The position numbers and the translations under genes were made by a program. The notes beneath the pieces are model-generated. The model did not search any database, was not told where the DNA came from, and worked only from the letters and a program-made list of their open reading frames with translations. Shown piece after piece: positions 17,574-25,649 of a DNA stretch of 64,000 nucleotides (within the stretch, counting starts at the first letter, position 1; every line of letters begins with the position of its first letter). This DNA is from JBOFFC01 sp051648405 (GTDB lineage Bacteria > Planctomycetota > Planctomycetia > Pirellulales > Lacipirellulaceae), in contig JBOFFC010000114.1 of assembly GCA_051648405.1 (NCBI GenBank), positions 4,250-68,249 on the forward strand. Direction: 5' to 3'.

Positions 17574-17997
17574 CCCGCTGATGATCGACACGAACGTGCT
17601 GGTGCACGCGGGCAACCCCGATTCTCCGTGGCACGCGGCCGCTCTCGAAGCGCTTGAACAACTAGACGCAGACCAGACCGAAGTCTGGATCAGCACGCAG
17701 ATCGTTCGCGAGTTCCTGGTTCAGATGACACGACCCGACATGCGCGGCGAGCGTCCGATCACGGCCGTCCTGGACCAAGCCGAAGAGCTGTGCCGCCATT
17801 ACCGCGTGGCTGGTGAATCGGAGAAGACCCGAATGATCCTGTTCGACCTCGTCGAGCGGCACGGTGTGCAAGGGAAGCAAGTCCACGACGCGAACATCGC
17901 CGCGACGTGCGTCGCCTACGGGGTCCCGCGCCTGCTGACGCACAACGGCGGCGACTTCGCTCGCTACGCCCCCGCGATCGTCGTCGTGCCGCTGTGA
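17557..17997 (+). CDS. VapC-like PIN-domain endoribonuclease toxin
   Basis: The 146-residue protein has the four acidic PIN residues: Asp11 ('MIDTNVLVHA'), Glu52 ('IVREFLVQM'), Asp111 ('QVHDANIAATC') and Asp133 ('LTHNGGDFARY'). VapC toxins cleave specific tRNAs or rRNA in a Mg-dependent way. The length and the 'LLTHNxxDF' ending fit VapC well. It overlaps the upstream gene by 17 bases. A strong bidirectional hairpin terminator follows at 18051-18081. Confidence 0.88.
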   Translation: MTTSPDPLMIDTNVLVHAGNPDSPWHAAALEALEQLDADQTEVWISTQIVREFLVQMTRPDMRGERPITAVLDQAEELCRHYRVAGESEKTRMILFDLVERHGVQGKQVHDANIAATCVAYGVPRLLTHNGGDFARYAPAIVVVPL

Positions 17998-18050
17998 CGC
18001 GCCGCGGTCGGGCCACCAGCGAGGGTTCGCCGCTACCAATCGAAAAACGA

Positions 18051-18081
18051 AACGCCGCCGCGGGCGCCTCGCGGCGGCGTT
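18051..18081. terminator. Bidirectional intrinsic terminator
   Basis: A perfect 12-bp stem, aacgccgccgcg (18051-18062) with cgcggcggcgtt (18070-18081), encloses a 7-base loop. It sits between two convergent genes, the PIN toxin ending at 17997 and the PEP-CTERM gene ending at 18105. On the minus strand the stem is followed by tcgtttttcg, a good U-tract; on the plus strand the tail is weaker (ttcctgtc). Confidence 0.8.
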
Positions 18082-18104
18082 CCTGTCTACCCTTCTGACT
18101 CGAG

Positions 18105-19022
18105 TCACGCGCGGCGACGCCGAGCGACTCCAACCAGTGCGAGGCCCGCCATCGCCGTAGCGCACGGCTCGGGCACGTTCAGCGCCTGCATGCTGAAGCT
18201 CGCCGTCGGCGTGTCGAAGGTCAAGAACACCGGGAAGGCGTCCTGCTGGTCGCCGTCCACCAGCGGGCTGATCCCCGTGATCTGGAAGCCGGTCACACCC
18301 GACGAGAACGCGTGGACCGCCCCCCCTTGCAGGCCGGTCACGATCCCTTCGTTGCTGGTGACCGTGTAGTTGTTCCCCAGCCCGACCGGCAGGCCGACCG
18401 ACGTGAACTGCGACGCCGAGTTCATCTGGTAGTCGTAGCCGAACGTCATCGGGGGGTCGAACCACTGCCCCGTCGCCACGTTGAAGAAGCGGAAGAAGCC
18501 AGGCGGGTTGCCGGGGCCCGGCAGCACCGGGTTGTTCTGCGAGCCCCCGACGACGCTGATCAGGAGGTCGCCGATCGACCCCGGCCCAGGGGAAACGGTC
18601 CCCTGGTAGGTGATCGTCAGCTCCGAGAGCAGCGTGGCGGTGGGCACCCCTGGCGGGAGGATCGCACCGAGCGACGAGCCAGTCCCCAACAGTCCCACGG
18701 GTCGGCCAATGTCGAGCAGCGACGCTGTGTTCGAGAAGATCGTCGGCGCGGGCGCCGGTGGAATCAGCGGGGCGATGTTGAGGTTCGCGGGGATCAGAAT
18801 CGGCGTGCTCGACGCCAGGGTCAAACGTTGGACCGAAGCGCCGAACTGACCGAAGTTCTCGACAAACACGTTGCCGTTGCTGGGGTCGTAGATCAGCGAC
18901 ATCACCGAATCGACGTTCGACCCGAGCGTGGTGATCGCGAGCGCTCGGGGGGCGGCGAAGAACGTGGCGCCGACGAACGAGACGAGCGCCGCCGCGCAGA
19001 GCGCGGCTTTCCTGAGGTTCAT
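18105..19022 (-). CDS. PEP-CTERM sorting-domain secreted protein
   Basis: The 305-residue protein has a signal peptide ('LCAAALVSFVGATFFAAPRALA') and a C-terminal sorting signal 'NVPEPCATAMAGLALVGVARRRRA': PEP motif, hydrophobic helix, Arg cluster. Exosortase is expected to cleave at the PEP signal and attach the protein to the surface or release it. The body is beta-rich, with 'VDSVMSLIYDPSNGNVFVEN' near the N-terminus and 'VFLTFDTPTASFSMQALN' near the end, a layout seen in adhesin-like matrix proteins. No catalytic motif is visible. The ATG at 19022 has GAGGAG seven bases upstream; two codons further up there is a TTG without better support. Confidence 0.85.
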   Translation of the reverse strand: MNLRKAALCAAALVSFVGATFFAAPRALAITTLGSNVDSVMSLIYDPSNGNVFVENFGQFGASVQRLTLASSTPILIPANLNIAPLIPPAPAPTIFSNTASLLDIGRPVGLLGTGSSLGAILPPGVPTATLLSELTITYQGTVSPGPGSIGDLLISVVGGSQNNPVLPGPGNPPGFFRFFNVATGQWFDPPMTFGYDYQMNSASQFTSVGLPVGLGNNYTVTSNEGIVTGLQGGAVHAFSSGVTGFQITGISPLVDGDQQDAFPVFLTFDTPTASFSMQALNVPEPCATAMAGLALVGVARRRRA

Positions 19023-19220
19023 TAGCAAACTCCTCGAAGAGGGTAGATCAAGACGAGTCGCCGCGAACGCGGCGGGCCCCCCGAACAGGGGCCACTGATG
19101 AGGTTACTCATCCGACCGGGGGGGGAGTCCAGGGCCCACCGCAGAATCTGCCGGGATTTCGAGCGACGGCCGCCCGCCAGACCAACCCGACGTCGTCGAG
19201 GTACGAGCCCGGGCTCGCCC

Positions 19221-20207
19221 TCAGCCGTTCCGACGACGGCCCGAAGCGAAGAGCGCCAACGTCGCGACGAGCATCGCGCTCGTCGGCTCGGGGATCATCC
19301 CCATGTTGACGGCGTACTGCTGGGAAATCGCCCCCAAGTTGATGGACGCACGCGGATCGTAGAACGCCGCCGCTTCGGGGGCGAAGACCATCCAGGCGTC
19401 ACGCTGCGAATCGGAAGCGATGCCGAAGACCGCGTTCCAGCCTTCCTGGTACCCGCTAAGACTGGCGTCGTCGATCGCACCCGTGTATCCCAAATTGTAG
19501 GCGTCGGAGTACCCTCGCGAAGCTCCGGTGTAAGCACCTTCGAAAACCCCGATCGCGCGACCGGCGGGCTCGGCGACCGCGAACGCGGCTTCGAACGCCC
19601 CCGGGTAGGTTTGGGCGTACCCGGCCGCGTCGCCTGCGATTCGACCCGCTGACGACCCTTCATTGACCCCGCGGTCGTACTCGCCGACACCCAGCGCGTC
19701 GCGCCACACGGTGTAGTCGGCCCCATTAAATCCGTTGGGGTTCCAGCCGGCGGTGATGATCACGCTGGACGAGCTGGACGAGCCGCCACTCCAGCCGCTC
19801 TGCCAGACGGGCCTACCGGCAGCCACGCCGCGCTGGAACGCCTCGTTGTACGCGTAGGGGTAGGCAAAGACGTAACCGGACGCGAACCCGCTTTCGACCT
19901 GCGTCGGGTAGAAGGCGTCGAACGTCGGCTGGTAGGTGACCGCGTAGCCCGCGGCGCGGCCCTGCGTGCTCCCCTCGGTCGTTCCGACGGTGACGCCGCG
20001 CACCTTGCCCCCCTCGAAGGCGGGCGCAAACGCCGCGTCGTATCCGGAGCGATAGCCGACGTCGTAGCCGGGGTAGGCGACCGGCGGGGCCCAGATCTGG
20101 GCTTCGTAATAGACAGACGCTTCCGCTGCTTCAGCGGCGCCAGCCACGACAAGGACCGATGCGAGAAGGCGTTGGCATGAACCAGCGACGAATGGAAAAC
20201 GCGCCAT
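19221..20207 (-). CDS. PEP-CTERM protein built of G/A-aromatic-x-x tetrad repeats
   Basis: The 328-residue protein has a signal peptide (cleavage near AEAAEA, residue ~30) and ends 'MIPEPTSAMLVATLALFASG' plus RRRNG. Between these lie two tracts with a strict four-residue period. Residues 47-134 hold 22 tetrads with Gly, Ala or Thr first in 20 (e.g. GYDVGYRSGYDA, GYVFAYPYAYNEAF). Residues 180-263 hold 21 tetrads with a small first residue in 20 (e.g. GRAIGVFEGAYTGASRGYSD). A Ser-rich linker and one dockerin-like half motif ('GFNGADYTVWRDALG', 159-173) separate them. GX3 tandem repeats are known in Yae1/Lto1 (deca-GX3) and FliH, where they are helical; no such family is claimed here. ATG 20207 has AAGG seven bases upstream. 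Confidence 0.85.
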   Translation of the reverse strand: MARFPFVAGSCQRLLASVLVVAGAAEAAEASVYYEAQIWAPPVAYPGYDVGYRSGYDAAFAPAFEGGKVRGVTVGTTEGSTQGRAAGYAVTYQPTFDAFYPTQVESGFASGYVFAYPYAYNEAFQRGVAAGRPVWQSGWSGGSSSSSSVIITAGWNPNGFNGADYTVWRDALGVGEYDRGVNEGSSAGRIAGDAAGYAQTYPGAFEAAFAVAEPAGRAIGVFEGAYTGASRGYSDAYNLGYTGAIDDASLSGYQEGWNAVFGIASDSQRDAWMVFAPEAAAFYDPRASINLGAISQQYAVNMGMIPEPTSAMLVATLALFASGRRRNG

Positions 20208-20608
20208 GGCAACGCCTTGGGAGTGCTCGGGAGGATGTTGGCAGCACTCTATATTGGCCAACCGAAGTCGTCAACGAAGCGGAGTCGCGGCCGAAACCCG
20301 AACCGCGCGCCGCTTCGATGGGGCCACTCGCTGCGCATCGCAAAACCTATGGGCCGGCAGCGGGGAGCTTCAGATGCTTCGTGAAAGCGCCGCGCTTCTC
20401 GGTCGCCCCCCAATCGGGCGTTGTTCGTCGATCCATGGTCGCGATCAACCCGTACGCCTCCGCTAGAGCGGCTCGCAGGCTCCGCGCCCGGGTGAAGCCG
20501 CACGGGTTCTACACACGAACTTAACGCAGCGTTAACCAGCCATTCGGAGTTCGCGCCTAAGTTCAGCGTTGTTTTTCCACCTTGGCACTCCACCCGGAGC
20601 AAGACCCA
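20208..20608. other. 401-base divergent intergenic region
   Basis: This spacer separates the leftward tetrad-repeat gene from the rightward nucleotidase gene and must hold both promoters. Near the left end the sequence ctctatattggccaacc is AT-rich and could hold the minus-strand -10. Near the right end lies the short palindrome ttaacg-cag-cgttaa (20521-20535), 74 bases before the nucleotidase start, a possible operator. No convincing gene is seen. Confidence 0.4.
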
Positions 20609-22399
20609 ATGAAACTCAACCCGATCCTCGCGGCCGTTGTGGCCGCGGCGTTCGCCCCCGCGGCCAGCGCTCAGCTCACGTCGCTGACGATCTTCCACAA
20701 CAACGACGGCGAGTCGCGGCTGCTGGGGGACGCCAACTTCGGCGGCGTCGCGCACTTCGTCTCGACGCTCAATGGGCTCCGCACCGCGCAAGCGGGTCGC
20801 GACCAACTGACGATCAGCTCGGGGGACAACTTCCTGGCCGGTGCCGCGTTCAACGCCAGCCTCAACTCGGGCCCCGCCGGCAGCCGGACGTTCTTCGACG
20901 CCCAGGCCCTGGCGGCGATCCAGTACGACGCCATCACGCTCGGGAACCACGACTTCGACTTCGGGCCGGCGGTGCTCCGCGAGTTCATCGACTCCTACGC
21001 GACGAGCGGCGGCACGGCCCCCTTCCTGTCGGCCAACCTGAACTTCGCCCCCGAGGCCTCGCTCGCGCCGCTGGTCGGGACGCGGCTGGCCAAGAGCACG
21101 ATCGTCACGCGCGGCGCCGAGCGCTACGGGATCGTCGGCGCCACGACGACCGACCTCCCGGTGATCTCGACCCCCGGACTGGTCGGCGTGAACCCCGTCC
21201 TGCCGGCCGTGCAGGCCGAGGTCGATGCGTTGCTGGCGCAGGGGGTCAACAAGATCGTCTTGTCGTCGCACCTGCAGAGCTTCAACAACGAGATCGCGCT
21301 CGTCGGCCAGCTGCGCGGCGTCGACGTGGTGATCGCCGGGGGTGGCGACGAGCTGCTGATCAACAGCCCCAACGCCCGCAACACGCTCGCACAGCGTGAC
21401 GGCCCCTACCCGGTGACGGTCGCCGACGCCGACGGCAAGAACGTCGCCGTGGTGACGACGGTCGGCGAGTACTTCTACGTCGGTCAACTGAACATCGACT
21501 TCGACACGGCCGGCGACGTGGTGAACGTCAGCGGTGACGCCCACCTAGTCTCGAAGGCCGCCGTTGTGGCCGACCCGACGGTGCAATCGACCATCGTCAC
21601 GCCGCTCACGAGCGCGATCGCGGCGAACAACGCGCTGCGGATCGGCGCCACCGACGTGTACCTCGAGCACAACGCCGGCAACCCCGGTGGTCCGCGCGTC
21701 ATCCGCCGGCGCGAGACGAACCTCGGGAACCTGGTCGCCGACGCGTTCGTCTGGGCCGTCGATAACGAGGCCCGCGGCCTGACCCCGGGCAACACGTTGA
21801 TCGCGCTCACGAACTCGGGGGGGATCCGCGACAACCTCGACGACAACGTCGATGGCTTGATTACCCAGGGCGAGGCGATCGGCGTGCTGCCGTTCGCAAA
21901 CACGACCGCCGTGATCGGTGACGTGAACGCCACGACGCTCGCCGCGATGCTCGAGCACAGCGTCTCGGCGGTGGAGAACGACAACGGCCGCTTCGCGCAG
22001 ATCGCGGGAGTCAGTTTTACTTACGACAACACGCTCGCCCCCGGCGCACGGGTGCTAGAAATCCGGCTCGCCGACGGCTCGCCGATCTGGTCGAGGGGTC
22101 TCGGCAGCCAGTTCACTGGGCTGTTCGACGTCGCGACCAACAGCTTCGTCGCCGGTGGTGGGGACGGGTACGGCCCGTCGATCGCCGGCCGCCCGGTGAC
22201 CGTGCTGACGACGAACTACTCCGACGCCCTGATCGGGTACCTAACGACCAGCGCAGCAGGGGGTGGGCTTGCGGGGGTGGTCACCGCGGCCCAGTACCCA
22301 CTGTCGGGCGAGGGTCGCATAGTCGCCGTCCCCGAACCGGCGGCGGCCGTGCTGGCGATGTTCCTCGCAGCCGGTTTCGCCGGCGCACGCCGCTGCTGA
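20609..22399 (+). CDS. Secreted 5'-nucleotidase/UDP-sugar hydrolase family protein with PEP-CTERM tail
   Basis: The 596-residue protein has a signal peptide (cleavage after ASA, 'AFAPAASAQLTSL'). The metallophosphatase domain (~25-290) includes 'TIFHNNDGESRLLG', 'LTISSGDNFLAG', 'ITLGNHDFDFGP' and 'IVLSSHLQSFNNEIAL'. The 5'-nucleotidase C-terminal domain (~320-540) includes 'ETNLGNLVADAFVWA', 'LTNSGGIRDNLDD' and 'GEAIGVLPFANT'. In UshA the first motif is NDxHG; here the His position is Glu (NDGES), a variant that may change metal choice. The protein ends 'AVPEPAAAVLAMFLAAGFAG', ARRC. It should hydrolyse extracellular nucleotides for phosphate or nucleoside salvage. ATG 20609 has GGAG about 10 bases upstream. 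Confidence 0.88.
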   Translation: MKLNPILAAVVAAAFAPAASAQLTSLTIFHNNDGESRLLGDANFGGVAHFVSTLNGLRTAQAGRDQLTISSGDNFLAGAAFNASLNSGPAGSRTFFDAQALAAIQYDAITLGNHDFDFGPAVLREFIDSYATSGGTAPFLSANLNFAPEASLAPLVGTRLAKSTIVTRGAERYGIVGATTTDLPVISTPGLVGVNPVLPAVQAEVDALLAQGVNKIVLSSHLQSFNNEIALVGQLRGVDVVIAGGGDELLINSPNARNTLAQRDGPYPVTVADADGKNVAVVTTVGEYFYVGQLNIDFDTAGDVVNVSGDAHLVSKAAVVADPTVQSTIVTPLTSAIAANNALRIGATDVYLEHNAGNPGGPRVIRRRETNLGNLVADAFVWAVDNEARGLTPGNTLIALTNSGGIRDNLDDNVDGLITQGEAIGVLPFANTTAVIGDVNATTLAAMLEHSVSAVENDNGRFAQIAGVSFTYDNTLAPGARVLEIRLADGSPIWSRGLGSQFTGLFDVATNSFVAGGGDGYGPSIAGRPVTVLTTNYSDALIGYLTTSAAGGGLAGVVTAAQYPLSGEGRIVAVPEPAAAVLAMFLAAGFAGARRC

Positions 22400-22448
22400 G
22401 CGGCCGGGCGGTCGTCGGGAACGGCCCGCCGACACGAGCTGCAACTGC

Positions 22449-22485
22449 CGAACGCCGCCGCCGATACCTTCGGCGGCGGCGTTCG
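22449..22485. terminator. Convergent intrinsic terminator
   Basis: A perfect 16-bp stem is formed by cgaacgccgccgccga (22449-22464) and its complement at 22470-22485 around a 5-base loop. It sits between the nucleotidase gene ending at 22399 and the helicase gene ending at 22498 on the other strand. The core gccgccgc matches the terminator at 18051, so this is a recurrent design in the genome. U-tracts are short on both sides. Confidence 0.7.
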
Positions 22486-22497
22486 ACGTGAGCGACC

Positions 22498-24636
22498 TCA
22501 ACGCTTCCCCGATTTCGCCTTCTTGCCCGCCTTCGACTCCAGGTAGCGCGGGTTGTCGGCTTGGCCGGTCATCTCGTAGAGGAAGCGGCTCGGGAACGTG
22601 TCGCGCGGTTTGCCCCACTTGCGGCGCGTCAGCGCGAGCGACAGCGTCAGCCGTTCGCGGGCGCGCGTGACGCCGACGTAGGCCAGCCGGCGCTCTTCGG
22701 CGATCGCCGTCTCCCCCATCTCGAGCGAACGCTTGTGGGGGAGGATCCCCTCTTCCATCCCCACCAGATAGACGTGGGGGAACTCGAGGCCCTTCGCCGC
22801 GTGCAGCGTCATAAGCGCCACCGCGTTGCGGCCGAGCTGCGACTCCTTGTCCTCCGAGTCGTCGCGCTCGCCGGTGGCGATCTCGTCGAGGAACGCCATC
22901 AACGGGTCCTTGGCCTTCGACCGCGAGGCGCCCTTGGCGGCGAAGCCCGCGGCCGCGTTCACAAGCTCCCCCACGGCAGCGGTGCGCGCCTCACGCTCGG
23001 CCGGGTCGGGGTAGAGCCGCGCGAGGTCGGCCAGATAGCCCGACTCGTCGATGACTCGATCGACCAGTCGGTCGATCGGAATGACGCCAACCGCGGCGCG
23101 CCAACCCGCGACCATCGACCGGAGCGACTCGACCCCGCGTCTTGCCGCGTCGGGGAGCGCCGGGTGCGAGGCGGGGGCGTCGATCACGCGCCACATCGGC
23201 ACGCCGCGCTCGACGGCCGCGGTCATCAGCGCCTCGCGGGCCGCGTCGCCGATCCCACGCGGCGGCGTGTTGAGGATTCGCAGCAAGGCGGGTTCGTCGT
23301 CGGGGTTCGCCACGAGCTTCAAGTAGCTGAGGACGTCGCGGACCTCGCGGCGGTCGTAGAAGCTCTGGCCGCCGATCAACACGTAGGGGAGCTTCGCCGC
23401 GCGGAGCTCGGCCTCGAACGCCCGCGGCTGCTCGTTTGTGCGAAAGAGGATCGCGAAGTCGGCGGGCTTGAGCGTCGGGCGCCCCGAGCGCTCGTGGTGT
23501 TCGCGCGCCTCGCCCAACAGGCCCCAGCCCCCTTCGTCGAGCTTCTCGCGCACGTCGCGGACTACGCGTAGCGCTTCTTCCCCCTCGTCCTTCAGTTGCA
23601 GGACGCGTGGGCGCTCGCCCCCCGAGCGCTGCGGGCGAAGCACCTTGTCGTGGCGTTTGCTGTTGAAGCGGATCAGCGTGTTCGCGCACTCGATGATCGG
23701 CGACAGGCTGCGGTAGTTCTCTTCGAGGCGCACGACCTTAGCGTCGGGCCAGTCGCGCCGGAAGTTGAGGATGTGCGTCACCTCGGCGCCACGCCACGCG
23801 TAAATCGACTGGTCGTCGTCCCCCACCACGCACAGGTTGCGGTGCCCCATCGCGAGGCCGCGGACCACCTCGTATTGGCTGTGGTTGGTGTCTTGGTACT
23901 CATCGACCATCACGTGGTCGAAGCGTCCCGCCTCGTCGCGGCGGACCGTCGGGAACTCGACGAACAGCCGCTCGGTGAGCATTAGCAGGTCGTCGAAATC
24001 GACGACGCCCGCCTTCTTGAGGTTGTTCTGGTAGCGCCGGTAGGCGACCGCCGCCAGGTGGTCGCGGTCGGTCTCGGCGAGCTGGGCGGCGCCGTCCGGT
24101 TGGATCGACGCCATCTTCCAGCGCCCGATCGCCCCCAGCAGGTCGGCCGGCTTGAGGGCTTCGGCCGGGGCGCGGATCTCGCGCAGGGCCGAGCGGGCCT
24201 GCGACTCCTGGTCCCCGCGGTCGGCGATCGTGAACCGCTCGGGGTACCCCAGCCGCTTCGCGTGCCGCCTCAGAACGCGGACACAGAGCGAGTGGAACGT
24301 CGAGATCTCCGGCTTCGGGGCGTCTTTCGCGGCGCGTTTGCGTCCCCCCTTGAGCTGTGCGGCGGCGCGCTCTTGCATCTCCCCCGCCGCCTTGCGGGTG
24401 AACGTCACGGCCAGGATCCGCTCGGGGAGGACGCCGCCGCGGATCAGCTCGGCGATCCGGAAGGTCACGACCCGCGTCTTGCCGGTCCCGGCGCCGGCGA
24501 GCACCAGCAACGGCCCGCGGAGGGTCCGGACGGCGTCGCGCTGGGCGGGATTGAGGCCGTCGGACACGCGAGCGCTGGCGGATCGAGGGGCGGAGGGCGG
24601 AGGCGGGGCTCGCCGCGACGAGGGGGCGGGGCTCAA
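22498..24636 (-). CDS. UvrD/PcrA-type superfamily 1 DNA helicase
   Basis: The 712-residue ATP-dependent 3'-5' helicase acts in repair and replication restart. Motifs in order: Q motif 'GLNPAQRDAV', Walker A 'AGAGTGKT' (47-54), Ia 'LAVTFTRKAAGEM', II 'VMVDEYQDTN', III 'VVGDDDQSIYAWRGAE', IV 'LEENYRS', V 'VALMTLHAAKGLEFPHVYL', VI 'EERRLAYVGVTRARE'. The C-terminus is a basic Lys-rich tail. The ORF starts with TTG at 24636 with a weak AGAAGG upstream; a GTG at about residue 24, just before the Q motif, is an alternative, so the Ser/Pro-rich first 23 residues are uncertain. It is divergent from the TPR-like membrane protein gene. Confidence 0.93.
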   Translation of the reverse strand: MSPAPSSRRAPPPPSAPRSASARVSDGLNPAQRDAVRTLRGPLLVLAGAGTGKTRVVTFRIAELIRGGVLPERILAVTFTRKAAGEMQERAAAQLKGGRKRAAKDAPKPEISTFHSLCVRVLRRHAKRLGYPERFTIADRGDQESQARSALREIRAPAEALKPADLLGAIGRWKMASIQPDGAAQLAETDRDHLAAVAYRRYQNNLKKAGVVDFDDLLMLTERLFVEFPTVRRDEAGRFDHVMVDEYQDTNHSQYEVVRGLAMGHRNLCVVGDDDQSIYAWRGAEVTHILNFRRDWPDAKVVRLEENYRSLSPIIECANTLIRFNSKRHDKVLRPQRSGGERPRVLQLKDEGEEALRVVRDVREKLDEGGWGLLGEAREHHERSGRPTLKPADFAILFRTNEQPRAFEAELRAAKLPYVLIGGQSFYDRREVRDVLSYLKLVANPDDEPALLRILNTPPRGIGDAAREALMTAAVERGVPMWRVIDAPASHPALPDAARRGVESLRSMVAGWRAAVGVIPIDRLVDRVIDESGYLADLARLYPDPAEREARTAAVGELVNAAAGFAAKGASRSKAKDPLMAFLDEIATGERDDSEDKESQLGRNAVALMTLHAAKGLEFPHVYLVGMEEGILPHKRSLEMGETAIAEERRLAYVGVTRARERLTLSLALTRRKWGKPRDTFPSRFLYEMTGQADNPRYLESKAGKKAKSGKR

Positions 24637-24763
24637 CGCCTTCTGCGTCCGCCTTCCGCGTTTCGACGCTTCCCCCTACGATACAGGCTTTCGCCGACCA
24701 CCCCAGCCCCGACCCCGCGAACCCACCGCGGGGCCAGGCCGCACCCCTTTTCGACGCGACGCC

Positions 24764-25624
24764 ATGGACTCGGAACACCGCCACGAGCTGCAGGAAAACG
24801 CCCTCGCGAACTGGCTCACCGAGGCCTTCGACCGGGTGCAGCCGATGCTCCCCGCGATCGGAGTCGGCGCGGTGGTCGCGGTCGCCGGGGTCATTGGATG
24901 GAACTCGTACAGCTCGACGCAAGAATCGACCGTTGCTGAGCGGTGGCGGAGCTACACGCTCGCGATGGAGGGGAGCACGCCGAGCCTCGACGCCCTCCGC
25001 GACGCTTCGAACGAGCACCCCGGCACCCCGGTCGCCGACTGGGCCGACATCACCTGGGCCGACGGCCGGATGTTCTTCGCCGCCGACCAGTTCCTCCGCA
25101 ACCGGCCCTTGGCCGACACGGCGATCGACGAGTCGGTAGCGGTCTACGAGCGCCTCGTCGATGCCAAGGACGCCGGCATCGCCGCGCGGGCCAGCTACGG
25201 GGTTGCGCGGGCCTTCGACATGCGCGGCGAGATCGACAAGGCGATCGAGCAGTACGGCCGCGTGACCGGTTCGTTCGGCAAGCTGGCTGCGGCGCGGGCC
25301 GAGGAACTGGCCGCCCCGCGCGTGAAGGACGACTACGCGTGGCTCGCGCAGGCGTCGGCCAAGGCCGGCCCGGCCGGAGCGGCGACGCGGCCCGACCTCG
25401 AGCCGGACGACGTCGCAACCCCGGCAGAGACCGAGGCGACGCTCGACGACATCCTGTCGAAGGTCCAGACGCAGCCTGAAGAGCCCGCCGCCGACGCCAC
25501 CTCGGGCGAAGCGGCGGCGGACGAAGGCTCGGCAGGGGGTGACCCGGCCGACACGCCAGCTGTCGAGACGGTCGCGCCCGAAACTCCCGCTGTAGAGACG
25601 CCGGCCGCCGAGCCCGCGAAGTAG
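24764..25624 (+). CDS. TPR-like single-pass membrane protein (YfgM-like)
   Basis: The 286-residue protein has a short cytoplasmic N-terminus ('MDSEHRHELQENALANWLTE'), one membrane helix ('AIGVGAVVAVAGVIGWNSY', ~31-50), and a helical periplasmic domain (~55-190) with TPR-like pairs ('AARASYGVARAFDMRGEIDK', 'AIEQYGRVTG'). This order matches YfgM/TPR_21 proteins, which sit beside the SecYEG/PpiD exit site in E. coli. The C-terminal ~90 residues are low-complexity Pro/Glu/Ala with repeated 'PAVETxAPE' units. The ATG at 24764 directly precedes the conserved N-terminal helix. The RluA gene follows 25 bases after the stop, on the same strand. Confidence 0.75.
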   Translation: MDSEHRHELQENALANWLTEAFDRVQPMLPAIGVGAVVAVAGVIGWNSYSSTQESTVAERWRSYTLAMEGSTPSLDALRDASNEHPGTPVADWADITWADGRMFFAADQFLRNRPLADTAIDESVAVYERLVDAKDAGIAARASYGVARAFDMRGEIDKAIEQYGRVTGSFGKLAAARAEELAAPRVKDDYAWLAQASAKAGPAGAATRPDLEPDDVATPAETEATLDDILSKVQTQPEEPAADATSGEAAADEGSAGGDPADTPAVETVAPETPAVETPAAEPAK

Positions 25625-25649
25625 CCGCTTGGCCGCCGACTCCCACGCG

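Noticed and set aside
19221..20207. Cellulosome-type dockerin in the tetrad-repeat protein
   Set aside because: Only one half motif (GFNGADYTVWRDALG) is present and the first Asp-x-Asn calcium loop is incomplete. In Pirellulales such motifs are common in PEP-CTERM proteins without cohesins.
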